Source: Parvibaculum sp. (GTDB taxonomy: Bacteria; Pseudomonadota; Alphaproteobacteria; Parvibaculales; Parvibaculaceae). From it: a DNA stretch of 56,188 bases. The notes beneath the pieces are model-generated. The model saw only the letters and a program-made list of their open reading frames with translations, made no database searches and was not told where the DNA came from. This document shows positions 17,416-25,437 of this stretch, piece by piece. The translations under genes were made by a program, and so were the position numbers. The stretch is from NCBI GenBank assembly GCA_019635955.1, contig JAHBYL010000018.1, positions 1-56,188 of the forward strand, read 5' to 3'. The first letter of the stretch is position 1. Each line of letters starts with the position of its first letter.

Positions 17416-17769
17416 TTTCTCCCTGCGAATTCCGGCACGAACGGCCATGAAGGACTTCCGGCCACCCCGCCGGAACCGGCCGGTAGCTGCGCAAATGCAC
17501 CTGGCGAAATGTGTCGCCGGATGTGCCGGAGCCCCTTTTTGATGGTTCCCAATATGCAATGCGGGAAGGGGCAGGGCAAGAAAGACCGGAGAATACCCGC
17601 CGATTTCCGCGCGCGCTGCCCGCTTTCAAAGTCAAGCGCACACTGTTATAGTTGTCATAATCTACAGTGGGGGTCCTTGGGGGAGGAACCACGGACCAGT
17701 GAGGGAATCCAGTCGGCAATACTGAGGCCAAATCAATATTGGCCGGCCGGATGTTTGATCGTGGTGGGG
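17416..17769. promoter_or_regulatory. Divergent control region between antiporter operon and cold-shock gene
   Basis: This 354-bp stretch holds no convincing gene; the open frames across it are arginine- and proline-rich and lack ribosome sites. Leftward it must carry the promoter of the mnhE-led operon, rightward that of the cold-shock gene. Near 17640-17672 there is an AT-rich island (TGTTATAGTTGTCATAATCT) with several -10-like hexamers, followed by a G-rich run and GGGGGAGGAA. This may be the start of a 5' leader of about 100 bases, as in many cold-shock genes. I could not pick a single promoter with confidence. Confidence 0.4.
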
Positions 17770-18306
17770 ATGGAAGAGCGTTTGGAAAGTACGGCGGGCT
17801 CCGTCGACGTGTCTTTCGAGGTCACCGGCGTCGTCAAATGGTTTGATGCGGTCAAAGGCTATGGCTTCATCATTCCCGATGACGGGCGGGATGATATTCT
17901 CGTGCATTTGTCCTGCCTGAAGCAGGCCGGGCGCGACGTTCTCGATGAAGGCACGACGGTGACCTGCGAAGCGGTGCGCCGGCCGAAGGGCAATCAGGCG
18001 ATCCGTCTGATCGATGTGGATGAGACGACCGCAGTGAAGCCGGCGGCCGCCAGCGAGCGACCGGCGAATCGGTCGCCCTTGTCGGGTGTCGTGCCGATCG
18101 GCGAGTTCGAGACGGCGGTGGTCAAATGGTTCAACCGCGCGCGCGGCTATGGGTTCGTCACGCGCGGCGAGGGAACGCCGGACATCTTCGTTCACATGGA
18201 GACGCTGCGGCGGTTCGGAATCCGCGACCTGACGCCGGGGCAGGAATTGACCGTGCGGTTCGGCGAGGGACCAAAAGGGCTCATGGTTGCCGAGATCAAG
18301 GGCTGA
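17770..18306 (+). CDS. Double cold-shock-domain protein
   Basis: The 178-residue product has two cold-shock domains. The first begins [15 protein letters not shown] and DILVHLS; the second begins [15 protein letters not shown] and DIFVHME. Both RNP1 (K/R-GYGF) and RNP2 (DI-VH) motifs are intact. A linker of about 35 residues, rich in A, P and S, joins them. Double-CSD proteins are common in alphaproteobacteria and bind single-stranded nucleic acid, acting as RNA chaperones or regulators. The ATG at 17770 is preceded by GGTGGGG very closely; GTG codons at 17761 and 17764 are alternative starts. The gene stands alone downstream of a long leader. Confidence 0.88.
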   Translation: MEERLESTAGSVDVSFEVTGVVKWFDAVKGYGFIIPDDGRDDILVHLSCLKQAGRDVLDEGTTVTCEAVRRPKGNQAIRLIDVDETTAVKPAAASERPANRSPLSGVVPIGEFETAVVKWFNRARGYGFVTRGEGTPDIFVHMETLRRFGIRDLTPGQELTVRFGEGPKGLMVAEIKG

Positions 18307-18409
18307 TCGGGGCGCCCGATCTTTCCTTTTTCCCGTCTGTCTCCGGATGGATCGTGCTATAGGGCCGCTACCCGCTTTGGCGGACCGTCTCCACTTGCCG
18401 CCAGATTTC

Positions 18410-18841
18410 ATGACCGACAGCGAAAACGACAATCCGCCGGATGGCTATGTGCCGTCCAACAGCCGCGGGCCTTATACGACGCATAATGGCCCCTTCTTCC
18501 ACAAGGTGACGGAGGACGGGTTCTGGCATGGCGTCCGCGTGAAAAAGCGGCACTGCAATTCGCGAGGCATCACACATGGCGGGATGTTGATGGCCTTTGC
18601 GGACGGGCTACTCGGCACGGCGGTCTGGCGCGAGACGCAAACCGTTGCGCTGACGGTGCGGATGAATTCGGACTTTCTGTCTTCCGCGCGGCCGGGGGAG
18701 TGGCTTGAAGGCACCGCGCGAGTGACGAAGGCGACGCGCTCCGTCGCCTTCTGTGAGGCCGAACTTTTTGTCGGCAACAGGCCGGTGCTCAAGGCAAGTG
18801 GCGTCTTCAAGCTGATGGCGCGGCACAAAACGCCGGATTGA
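18410..18841 (+). CDS. PaaI-family hotdog thioesterase
   Basis: A 143-residue protein of the acyl-CoA thioesterase/PaaI type. The hotdog helix motif reads THGGMLMAFADGLLG (about 54-68), followed by strands TVALTVRMNSDFLSSARPGEWLEG and VTKATRSVAFCEAELF. The expected reaction is hydrolysis of an acyl- or aryl-CoA thioester in the cytoplasm; the substrate is unknown. The ATG at 18410 gives the usual length; an in-frame ATG at 18347 has a weaker context. It precedes tRNA-Pro by 49 bp. Confidence 0.85.
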   Translation: MTDSENDNPPDGYVPSNSRGPYTTHNGPFFHKVTEDGFWHGVRVKKRHCNSRGITHGGMLMAFADGLLGTAVWRETQTVALTVRMNSDFLSSARPGEWLEGTARVTKATRSVAFCEAELFVGNRPVLKASGVFKLMARHKTPD

Positions 18842-18850
18842 CCGCATTTA

Positions 18851-18879
18851 TTGCCGCTTCGCGCTTTCGGGTGTATTGC
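18851..18879 (+). promoter_or_regulatory. Predicted promoter of tRNA-Pro
   Basis: TTGCCG (18851-18856) and TATTGC (18874-18879) are separated by 17 bp, with the mature tRNA starting 12 bases later. Match to the sigma-70 consensus is partial but spacing is ideal. Confidence 0.4.
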
Positions 18880-18890
18880 AGGCGGCATGT

Positions 18891-18967
<77 letters not shown>

Positions 18968-19044
18968 ATTTTTCCGGTTTTCAAATGAAAAGAGAGCCTT
19001 ACAGCTCCCTTTGACATTCCGGGCCGGTGTCGCCGACGGGCGGG

Positions 19045-19266
19045 TCAGGCGGCTCTCGCCATGCCCGCCGTGACTTCCTGTTCGCCGAGCCACCAGGCAC
19101 GGGCCGCAATCCGCTCGACAAGGGGGGCGGACCAGCGCTCGGCGCCATCGCGGGTGACAGGGCCGGCAAGGTCAAGCACGCATTCAATATCAAGGGAATT
19201 GAAGCCGCGCCGGGCGAGGAGGGCGCTGGCGGTCTCGCGGTCGATGTAGCTGGCTGGATTGGACAT
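19045..19266 (-). CDS. Small hypothetical protein
   Basis: 73 residues with no recognised family. It reads MSNPASYIDRETASALLARRG, then FNSLDIECVLDLAGPVTRDG, then a helix-rich end (SAPLVERIAARAWWLGEQE). It looks like a compact soluble helical protein; amino-acid use is normal, unlike the arginine-rich shadow frames around it. AAGGGAG lies 9 bases before the ATG at 19266, which supports translation. The opposite strand has only a low-quality open frame. It lies between tRNA-Pro and the NDUFS4-like gene and faces away from the latter. Function unknown. Confidence 0.55.
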   Translation of the reverse strand: MSNPASYIDRETASALLARRGFNSLDIECVLDLAGPVTRDGAERWSAPLVERIAARAWWLGEQEVTAGMARAA

Positions 19267-19465
19267 CTATGGGTACTCCCTTGGCCTCGGGGACAAACTT
19301 CCGGTTCTACGCTTGGGCGGGTATTTCGTTTCGCCGGATTTCAGTATCTTTCGCCGCCGCCGCGACGGTTTTGTTATGGCTTGCCTTTTCGTCTCTTTTG
19401 GGGCGATAAGAACAAGATTTCGCGACGTTCCCCATAAGCCGGGGAAAAGCCTCAAGGGGACTGAA
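19267..19465. promoter_or_regulatory. Divergent intergenic region upstream of the NDUFS4-like gene
   Basis: No gene is seen in these 199 bp. A possible rightward promoter is TTGCCT (19381-19386) and CGATAA (19404-19409) with a 17-bp spacer; the match is modest. AAGGGGA at 19454-19460 is the ribosome site of the next gene. Confidence 0.3.
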
Positions 19466-19774
19466 TTGGCCCGCGCCCGCATTTACAAACCCGCCAAAAA
19501 CGCCATGCAGTCCGGCCGCGCGAAGACCCGGAAATGGGTTCTCGACTTCGAGCCGGGCAGCGCACGCAAGGTCGAGCCGCTGATGGGCTGGACGAGTTCA
19601 GGCGACATGAATGCACAGGTCACGCTCCGCTTCGACAGCAAGGAAGAGGCGATTGCCTATGCCGAGAAGCACGGCATCGAGTACCAGGTGTTCGAGCCGA
19701 AGACCCAGCGCAGATCGCTGAAAGCTTATGCCGACAACTTCAAGTTCGGCCGCCAGGAACTCTGGACTCACTGA
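19466..19774 (+). CDS. NDUFS4-like ETC complex I accessory subunit
   Basis: The start is a TTG at 19466: AAGGGGA precedes it by 5 bases and the family normally begins MARARIYKPAK, exactly what follows. The 102-residue protein has the conserved stretches KTRKWVLDFEP, PLMGWTSSGDMNAQVTLRFDS, and YAEKHGIEYQVFEPK. This family (PF04800, NDUFS4/18-kDa subunit) is a supernumerary subunit of respiratory complex I in mitochondria and alphaproteobacteria. It is usually encoded away from the nuo operon, as here. tRNA-Arg begins 16 bp after the stop, so the two may be cotranscribed. Confidence 0.92.
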   Translation: MARARIYKPAKNAMQSGRAKTRKWVLDFEPGSARKVEPLMGWTSSGDMNAQVTLRFDSKEEAIAYAEKHGIEYQVFEPKTQRRSLKAYADNFKFGRQELWTH

Positions 19775-19790
19775 AGCGTGCCGGTTTCCC

Positions 19791-19867
19791 GGTCCCGTAG
19801 CTCAACCGGATAGAGCAACAGATTTCTAATCTGTCGGTTGCAGGTTCGAGTCCTGCCGGGATCGCCA
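19791..19867 (+). tRNA. tRNA-Arg (anticodon TCT)
   Basis: 77 bases with encoded CCA. The acceptor stem GGTCCCG pairs with CGGGATC (one G-U pair). The anticodon arm ACAGA/TCTGT closes the loop TTTCTAA with anticodon TCT (reads AGA). The T-arm contains GTTCGAGTC. Confidence 0.96.
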
Positions 19868-19892
19868 TGTGTCTTATGTCGAGGGGGCCCCG

Positions 19893-20927
19893 ATGAAGCT
19901 TGTGTTCGATCCGGCGCAGAAGGAGCACTATCCACGCCACTTTCTCGTCAACGGCACCGTGGAAGAAAACCCCGAAGTTCCGGAACGGGCTGACCGGCTG
20001 TTCGCGGCGGCGACCGGGGCCGGGCTCGAACATGTCGTGCCGGCCGATCACGGGCTCGGACCCATCGCAGCCGTACATACGCCGGAATATATCGCCTTCC
20101 TTTCCACGATCCATGAGCGGTGGCTTCGCATAGAGGGCGGCTCGGACGAGGTGGTGCCCGGCATTCATCCCGACCGCCGCGACGGGGCTTATCCCGCATC
20201 GGCGGTTGCGCAGGCGGGCTATCATATGGCGGACGGTGCCTGCCCGATTGCGGCGGGGAGCTGGCCCGCGATCCGGCGAAGCGCCGATACGGCGGTAGAA
20301 GCGGCGCTGATGGTGCGTGATGGCGGAGCGAAGTCCGTCTATGCGCTCAGCCGGCCGCCGGGGCACCACGCCTTCGCCGATATGGCAGGCGGCTTCTGCT
20401 ATGTGAACAATTCCGGCGTTGCGGCGCAGGTGCTGCGCGGCGTCCATGATCGGGTAGCGATCCTCGATGTCGACGTGCATCACGGCAATGGCACGCAGGG
20501 CATGTTCTACCGGCGGCCCGACATTCTTACCGTTTCGATCCATGCCGATCCGGTGCGTTTCTATCCCTTCTTCTGGGGCCATGCGGACGAGCGCGGCGAG
20601 GGCGCCGGGCTCGGCTACAACTACAATCTGCCTCTGCCTCGCGGCACGGGCGATGACGACTACATGCCGGCGCTTGATGCCGCCTTCCGCCGGATTCGCG
20701 CGTTTGCGCCGACGGCGCTGGTGGTGGCGCTGGGGCTCGATGCCTTCAAGGACGACCCGCAAGGCGGCTTTGCAATCACGACGGCAGGCTTCGGCCGGAT
20801 CGGCAAGGCAATCGGCGAGCTCGGGCTGCCGACTGTGCTCGTGCAGGAGGGCGGATATCTCTGCGCGGGACTTGGAGACAATCTTGCGAGCTTCCTAACC
20901 GGGTTTCGCGAGACACATGGAAGCTGA
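19893..20927 (+). CDS. Histone deacetylase-family / acetylpolyamine amidohydrolase-like
   Basis: 344 residues from the ATG at 19893, preceded by GAGGGGG. The class II HDAC/APAH fold is shown by SRPPGHHA with the paired active-site histidines (H158, H159), ILDVDVHHGNGTQ with zinc ligands D194 and H196, and GLDAF with the third ligand D283. The segment IHADPVRFYPFFWGHADERG is typical of the acetylpolyamine amidohydrolase branch. The expected reaction is zinc-dependent deacetylation of small acetylated amines, probably N-acetylpolyamines; a protein substrate is less likely. It begins 26 bp after tRNA-Arg and converges on ligD with a 9-bp gap. Confidence 0.9.
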   Translation: MKLVFDPAQKEHYPRHFLVNGTVEENPEVPERADRLFAAATGAGLEHVVPADHGLGPIAAVHTPEYIAFLSTIHERWLRIEGGSDEVVPGIHPDRRDGAYPASAVAQAGYHMADGACPIAAGSWPAIRRSADTAVEAALMVRDGGAKSVYALSRPPGHHAFADMAGGFCYVNNSGVAAQVLRGVHDRVAILDVDVHHGNGTQGMFYRRPDILTVSIHADPVRFYPFFWGHADERGEGAGLGYNYNLPLPRGTGDDDYMPALDAAFRRIRAFAPTALVVALGLDAFKDDPQGGFAITTAGFGRIGKAIGELGLPTVLVQEGGYLCAGLGDNLASFLTGFRETHGS

Positions 20928-20936
20928 GCGGCCGCC

Positions 20937-23447
20937 TCAAGCCTTAACGCCCATATGCTCGAGCGCCGAAGCCTTGAGCGACTGGCGCAACGAGGCATAG
21001 CCCCGCCAGGGGTCCTTCCGCTTTTCGACAGGCGCAGCTGCAATCGTCATGGCGGCGGCCGACTCCGCCGTTTCCAGTTCTTTCCATGAAACGGGCCACG
21101 CGACGGGGCCGCCCTTGCGCGCCCGAGGCGAATAGGGCGCGATAGCGGTGGCGGAGCGGTCATTCCGCAGATAGTCGATGAAGATGCGCCCCTTGCGTTT
21201 CGCCTTGGTGGCGACGGCTATGTATCGATCGGGCATCGTTTTTGCCGCGAATTCGGCGACGCCCTTGGCAAAGGCTTTTACCACCGGCCATTCGTGGCGG
21301 CGGGTAAGCGGCGCGATGACGTGCACGCCCTTACCACCGGTCAGCATCGGGAATGTCTGGAGGCCAAGTTCCTCGAGCAAGTCACGCATCTGGAACGAAG
21401 CCTCCACAACGGCTTCGAAAGGGAGATCCGGCGCCGGATCGAGATCGAAGACGAGACGGTCCGGCCGCTCAATGTCATCGATCCGCGAGCCCCAGAGGTG
21501 AAGTTCGAGCACGCCCATCTGCGCCGCCGCGATCAGACCCTTTTTTCCGTCGAGATAGAGATAGTCCCCGCGCTCCTTTGCGCCCTTGACCGGCAGGCTC
21601 TTGAAGCCGTCGGTCAGACCGGCCCCGGCATGACGCTGGAAAAAGCATTTCGTCTGGCGTCCCTGAGGGCAGCGGACAAGGCTTACCAGACGCTTTTCGA
21701 TATGAGGCATCATGAGGTCCGACGCTTTCTCGAGATATCGGGCAAGTTCGAGCTTCGTTACGCCCTGCTCGGGAAACAGCACACGGCCGGGATTGCTGAT
21801 GCGGATACCGTGGATAATGGGTTCATCTGTCATGGACTTTGCCTCCGTGGGAGCGGGGCGTTCCGCCGCCACTTCCTTGGCGAGCTTGTCTTCGCGCAGA
21901 CCGAGATAGCGAGCCTGACGCAAGACGCCGTCACGCGTGAATTCGGCAAACGCGACCTGCACGACGACTTCCGGGCGGAGCCAAGTTGCCTTGCAGGCGA
22001 TGGATGGCGGAATGTCGCCGGCGTTCGCGACAGGAGGCGTCTTGCGAGTCAGCTTGGCGAAGCGGGTGGCGAGCGAGCGCATGTCGTCTTCGGGAAAGCC
22101 GCTACCGACGCGACCGGCGTAAATGAGCTTGTCGTTTTCATGATGGCCGAGGAGAAGAGACGAGAAGGGGCGTTGCTTGTCCGATGGAGACCAACCGACG
22201 ACGACAAATTCCTGCTCGCGGCCGCATTTGAGTTTAAGCCAGGAGGTGCTGCGCCCTTTCGGATAAGGCGCATCGGCGCGCTTGGCGATAACACCTTCGA
22301 AGCCGCGCTTGCAGAGCGTGTCGAACATCTCCGCTCCATCGCCGGCGATGTGGTCTGTGAAGAAAACGGGTCCTTTGCGTCCCGCTTCGCCAAGCAATGA
22401 CTGCAATTTCTTCTTGCGTTCGACCAGCGGCTTGCGGCGGAAATCCTTTCCGTCCGCTTCCAGCAGATCGAAGGCGAAGAAGGAGAGGGCACCGCCCTTG
22501 CCCTTCAACGCCTGCTGCAGAGCCGAAAAGTCCGACCGGCCCTGCTTGTCCACCGAAACGATCTCGCCATCGATCAAGGCACTATCGAGATCGAGTTTGG
22601 CGAATGCGCCGGCCAGCGGTCCGTAACGGTGGGTCCAGTCGAGACCGCTTCTCGTATAGATGCGGGTATCATCGCCCTTTACCGCCGCGAGGGCACGGTA
22701 ACCGTCGAATTTCATTTCGAAGAGCCAATCGTTGCCTTCCGGCACGTCATCCACCAGCGTTGCAAGGGCGGGCGGCGAGAAGCGCGGTAACTTGCCCGGC
22801 GACTTCCTTTTTGCGCGCGCGGGCTTTTCGTTTTTCTTTTCTTCGCTTCCGTTCCAGATGCGATCCCGGTCGTTGGCGATTTCGTCGGTCTTGCGTTTTG
22901 TGAGGACGCTGGTGCGGAAATCTTCGACCGGGTCGCTTTCATCTGTCGCTTCTTCGTCGCGCTCCTTGATGAGAAGCCAGTTTTCGCGCTTTTCGTTTTT
23001 TTGACCGCGAAAGCGGATGAGCGCCCATTTTCCTTTCAGACGCTCGCCTTCGATCCGGAATTCGAGTTTTCCTTTTTCGAGGCTCTTATGGGGATCGCCA
23101 ATCGGCGTCCAGCTGCCGCGGTCCCAGAGAAGCACCGTGCCCGCGCCATAATGCCCTTTGGGAATGTTGCCTTCGAAGCAGGCATAGTCGACTGGATGGT
23201 CTTCGGTCCGGACCGCCAGGCGCTTTTGCGATGGGTCGAGGCTCGGCCCGCGCGTGATCGCCCAGCTTTTCAGAACGCCATCGAGTTCAAGCCGCAGGTC
23301 ATAGTGCAGCCGGCGAGCGCTGTGCATCTGGATCGCATAGATATGTCCCTTGCGGCGTGACTTGCTGCCCCGCGGTTCGGGGGTCTGGTCGAATTTTCGC
23401 ATCGACCGATAGGTCTCGAGACCCGATGCCTGCTTCCTGCGGGCCAT
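20937..23447 (-). CDS. ligD: ATP-dependent DNA ligase D (PE-LIG-POL)
   Basis: The 836-residue enzyme has three domains. The 3'-phosphoesterase domain (about 1-190) has HYDLRLELDG and RTEDHPVDYACFEGNIPKG. The ligase domain (about 225-535) has nucleotidyl-lysine K246 in the EMKFDGYR motif, plus IDGEIV and EGVIAKR. The primase-polymerase domain (about 545-836) has ISNPGRVLFP, VFDLDP and FIDYLRN, which supply metal-binding aspartates. LigD with Ku repairs double-strand breaks by non-homologous end joining. It starts 4 bp after the ku stop, so they form one operon. The domain order is the Pseudomonas-type PE-LIG-POL, and all catalytic motifs are intact. Confidence 0.96.
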   Translation of the reverse strand: MARRKQASGLETYRSMRKFDQTPEPRGSKSRRKGHIYAIQMHSARRLHYDLRLELDGVLKSWAITRGPSLDPSQKRLAVRTEDHPVDYACFEGNIPKGHYGAGTVLLWDRGSWTPIGDPHKSLEKGKLEFRIEGERLKGKWALIRFRGQKNEKRENWLLIKERDEEATDESDPVEDFRTSVLTKRKTDEIANDRDRIWNGSEEKKNEKPARAKRKSPGKLPRFSPPALATLVDDVPEGNDWLFEMKFDGYRALAAVKGDDTRIYTRSGLDWTHRYGPLAGAFAKLDLDSALIDGEIVSVDKQGRSDFSALQQALKGKGGALSFFAFDLLEADGKDFRRKPLVERKKKLQSLLGEAGRKGPVFFTDHIAGDGAEMFDTLCKRGFEGVIAKRADAPYPKGRSTSWLKLKCGREQEFVVVGWSPSDKQRPFSSLLLGHHENDKLIYAGRVGSGFPEDDMRSLATRFAKLTRKTPPVANAGDIPPSIACKATWLRPEVVVQVAFAEFTRDGVLRQARYLGLREDKLAKEVAAERPAPTEAKSMTDEPIIHGIRISNPGRVLFPEQGVTKLELARYLEKASDLMMPHIEKRLVSLVRCPQGRQTKCFFQRHAGAGLTDGFKSLPVKGAKERGDYLYLDGKKGLIAAAQMGVLELHLWGSRIDDIERPDRLVFDLDPAPDLPFEAVVEASFQMRDLLEELGLQTFPMLTGGKGVHVIAPLTRRHEWPVVKAFAKGVAEFAAKTMPDRYIAVATKAKRKGRIFIDYLRNDRSATAIAPYSPRARKGGPVAWPVSWKELETAESAAAMTIAAAPVEKRKDPWRGYASLRQSLKASALEHMGVKA

Positions 23448-23451
23448 AGCA

Positions 23452-24396
23452 TCAGCCTGTCTTGCGCTTCTGCGTGCTGCGCTTGCCGCGGGGCGAGGAT
23501 TTGTCCGTCCCCTGCTTCACGGATTTCTTGAGCGCCTCTACGAGGTCGATCACCTGGGCTCCGCCACCCGGCTCCTCTTCGTCGACTTCTACCGGCTTCT
23601 TGTTCTTTGCCTTGGCGTCGATCAGATCGCGGAGCGCTTCGGTATAGCTGTCGCGGAAGTCATCCGGACGGAAGGGAGCGCTTTTGCGCTCGATCAATTC
23701 GTCGGCGAGGGAGAGAAGCTCCTTGTCCGGCTCCTCTTCGTCCATGCGCGAGAAGAAGGGAGCGGCGCTTCGTATCTCGTCGGCAAAGCGCAGGGTTTCG
23801 AGGAGCAGGCCGTCGCCGCAGGGTTTGAGCGTGGCGATATGTTCGCGCCCGCGCATGACGAACTGGCCGATGCCGATCTTGCCCGCATTGCGCAGAGCAT
23901 CCCGGATCACCCGGTAGCCTTCTTCCGCGAGGTCGTCGTCCGGCACCACATAATAAGGCCTGTCGAACCAGAGCGGGTCGATTTCGGAGTGATGCACAAA
24001 CTGGACGAGGTCGAGTGTCCGCTTCGTTTCTAGCTTGAGATCGTCAATCTCCTCTGGCTGCAAAAGCACGTAGCGGCCCTTCTCAAGCTCGAAGCCCTTC
24101 ACGATTTCATCGGTATCCACCGGGCCGATGCCTGGAACGATCTTCTGATACCGAATGCGCTTGCCGGATGGTTCATGGACCTGATGGAACTGGATGCGTG
24201 CGCCGGTCTTGGTGGCGGGGAAGACCTTCACCGGCAGCGACACCAGGGCAAGACGCAGGTTTCCGCTCCAGGCGGCGCGCGCGGCTTTGATCGCCGCGGC
24301 GGGGGATGTCTTTTTCCGGCTGCGGGAGGGTGATGCCTTTTTAGTTGGCTCACTCTTGCGTGCCGTGCGTTTCGCCGCGTTTTTCCGGGGTGCCAT
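23452..24396 (-). CDS. ku: Ku DNA end-binding protein
   Basis: 314 residues from the ATG at 24396, preceded by GAGGA at 7 bases; a longer upstream frame lacks family similarity. The N-terminus is a lysine-rich tail of about 40 residues. The Ku core starts AAWSGNLRLALVSLPVKVFPAT and continues through VDTDEIVKGFELEKGRYVLL and LDLVQFVHHSEIDPLWFD. The C-terminal tail after about residue 285 is again basic (KRSTQKRK). Bacterial Ku forms a homodimeric ring on DNA ends and recruits LigD. The basic N-terminal tail is less usual than a basic C-terminal tail and may aid DNA binding. Confidence 0.95.
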   Translation of the reverse strand: MAPRKNAAKRTARKSEPTKKASPSRSRKKTSPAAAIKAARAAWSGNLRLALVSLPVKVFPATKTGARIQFHQVHEPSGKRIRYQKIVPGIGPVDTDEIVKGFELEKGRYVLLQPEEIDDLKLETKRTLDLVQFVHHSEIDPLWFDRPYYVVPDDDLAEEGYRVIRDALRNAGKIGIGQFVMRGREHIATLKPCGDGLLLETLRFADEIRSAAPFFSRMDEEEPDKELLSLADELIERKSAPFRPDDFRDSYTEALRDLIDAKAKNKKPVEVDEEEPGGGAQVIDLVEALKKSVKQGTDKSSPRGKRSTQKRKTG

Positions 24397-24581
24397 GGGA
24401 CGATCCTCGTGCTGGGGTCGAATCGCAACGCAAGGGCGGTCAAATGGTTCCGCCGGGGCGGGCTCGGTATGGCGCGGCTCCTTTCCAAGCTTTAACTTGA
24501 GGGTAGCCCGGCTCAGGGGGAACATGGAGTTGGAGAAAAAGGTGCCATGCGGGGCAACCGCGGGCCTCTGGAGGAGGAAAG

Positions 24582-25322
24582 ATGCGATACGAGACCCAAG
24601 CCGCCGAGCGCTGGAGCGGCCCTGTCCGCGCTGTTCTGCTGGCGACGCTGATTGCCGGCGCTGCGATTTATGCGGCGGCACCGGCGTTCTCCGCGACGGA
24701 GATGGCCGATCCCACCAAGCCCGATCCCTCCATCGAAGGGGCGCCGAACGAAGCCTCCGGCGAAGATCTTTATCAGCGCGGCTTCTATCCGGAGGCCATC
24801 GCCGAATGGAAGCGGGCGGTCGAGGTCAACAAGGACCCGGGCGCGGCCTTCCGCCTCGCGGAGGAATATTTCGACGCGAAGGTGGTCGAGCGGGACATTC
24901 CCGCCGTCGTCGAATTTCTGACGTTTGGCGCCGAGGGCGGTGACATGCGCGCGCAGCTCGATCTCGCTTCGCTCTACGATCGCGGGATCGGTGTGCCGCA
25001 GGACGTCGAGCTGGCCGCGATCTGGTACGATGCATCGGCGAAGCAGGGGCATCCGAGCGCGCAATACAATGTGGGCACCATGTATGAGGATGGCGCCGGC
25101 GTGGAGCAAGACCTTCCTCGCGCCTATATGTACTACCAGCTTGCGATCGAGGGAGGCTTTCCACGCCTTGCGACGCCGGCTCTCGAGCGGCTGTCGGAAA
25201 CCATGAAGCCTGCCGATATCAAGCGGGCGTCCATGATGGTGCGCAACTTCAAAGCGCAGACGCGTGAAGAAAGCGCGGAAGAGGTCAAGACGCTTCTGGA
25301 GGCGCGCGACAAAGGAGAATGA
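24582..25322 (+). CDS. Sel1-repeat protein with signal peptide
   Basis: 246 residues. A signal peptide is likely at 1-38 (AVLLATLIAGAAIYAAAPAFSA). The mature protein has TPR-like and Sel1-like repeats: ASGEDLYQRGFYPEAIAEWKRA, then AQLDLASLYDRGIGVPQDVE, AAIWYDASAKQGHPSAQYN and VGTMYEDGAGVEQDLPRA. Sel1 proteins are periplasmic or secreted scaffolds for protein-protein contacts, often in envelope stress or surface-structure assembly. GGAGGAGGAAAG precedes the ATG. It is a single-gene unit ended by the terminator at 25345. Its partner is unknown. Confidence 0.85.
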   Translation: MRYETQAAERWSGPVRAVLLATLIAGAAIYAAAPAFSATEMADPTKPDPSIEGAPNEASGEDLYQRGFYPEAIAEWKRAVEVNKDPGAAFRLAEEYFDAKVVERDIPAVVEFLTFGAEGGDMRAQLDLASLYDRGIGVPQDVELAAIWYDASAKQGHPSAQYNVGTMYEDGAGVEQDLPRAYMYYQLAIEGGFPRLATPALERLSETMKPADIKRASMMVRNFKAQTREESAEEVKTLLEARDKGE

Positions 25323-25344
25323 AGCTGTCAGTGTGCTGATACGG

Positions 25345-25380
25345 AAAAACCCCGGCCGAAGCGCCGGGGTTTTTATTTTT
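25345..25380 (+). terminator. Rho-independent terminator of the Sel1 gene
   Basis: A 12-bp perfect stem (AAAAACCCCGGC with GCCGGGGTTTTT) around the loop CGAAGC (25357-25362), ending in a T-rich tail (TTTTTATTTTT). The A/T ends also make it bidirectional, though no minus-strand gene reads into it nearby. Confidence 0.95.
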
Positions 25381-25437
25381 CCGAGCATCGCAAATCGGCC
25401 TTCGCTATCATGCCGCAACGTGAACAAGGAGGCGCAT

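Noticed and set aside
17662-18432. Minus-strand open frame across the cold-shock gene
   Set aside because: Both cold-shock domains are intact on the plus strand; the antisense frame has no recognisable domain.
19740-20762. Minus-strand open frame over the deacetylase-like gene and tRNA-Arg
   Set aside because: It runs through a confirmed tRNA and the zinc-site motifs of the real gene.
24282-24396. Extension of ku to an upstream start around 24681
   Set aside because: The upstream residues lack family similarity, and a good ribosome site supports the ATG at 24396.
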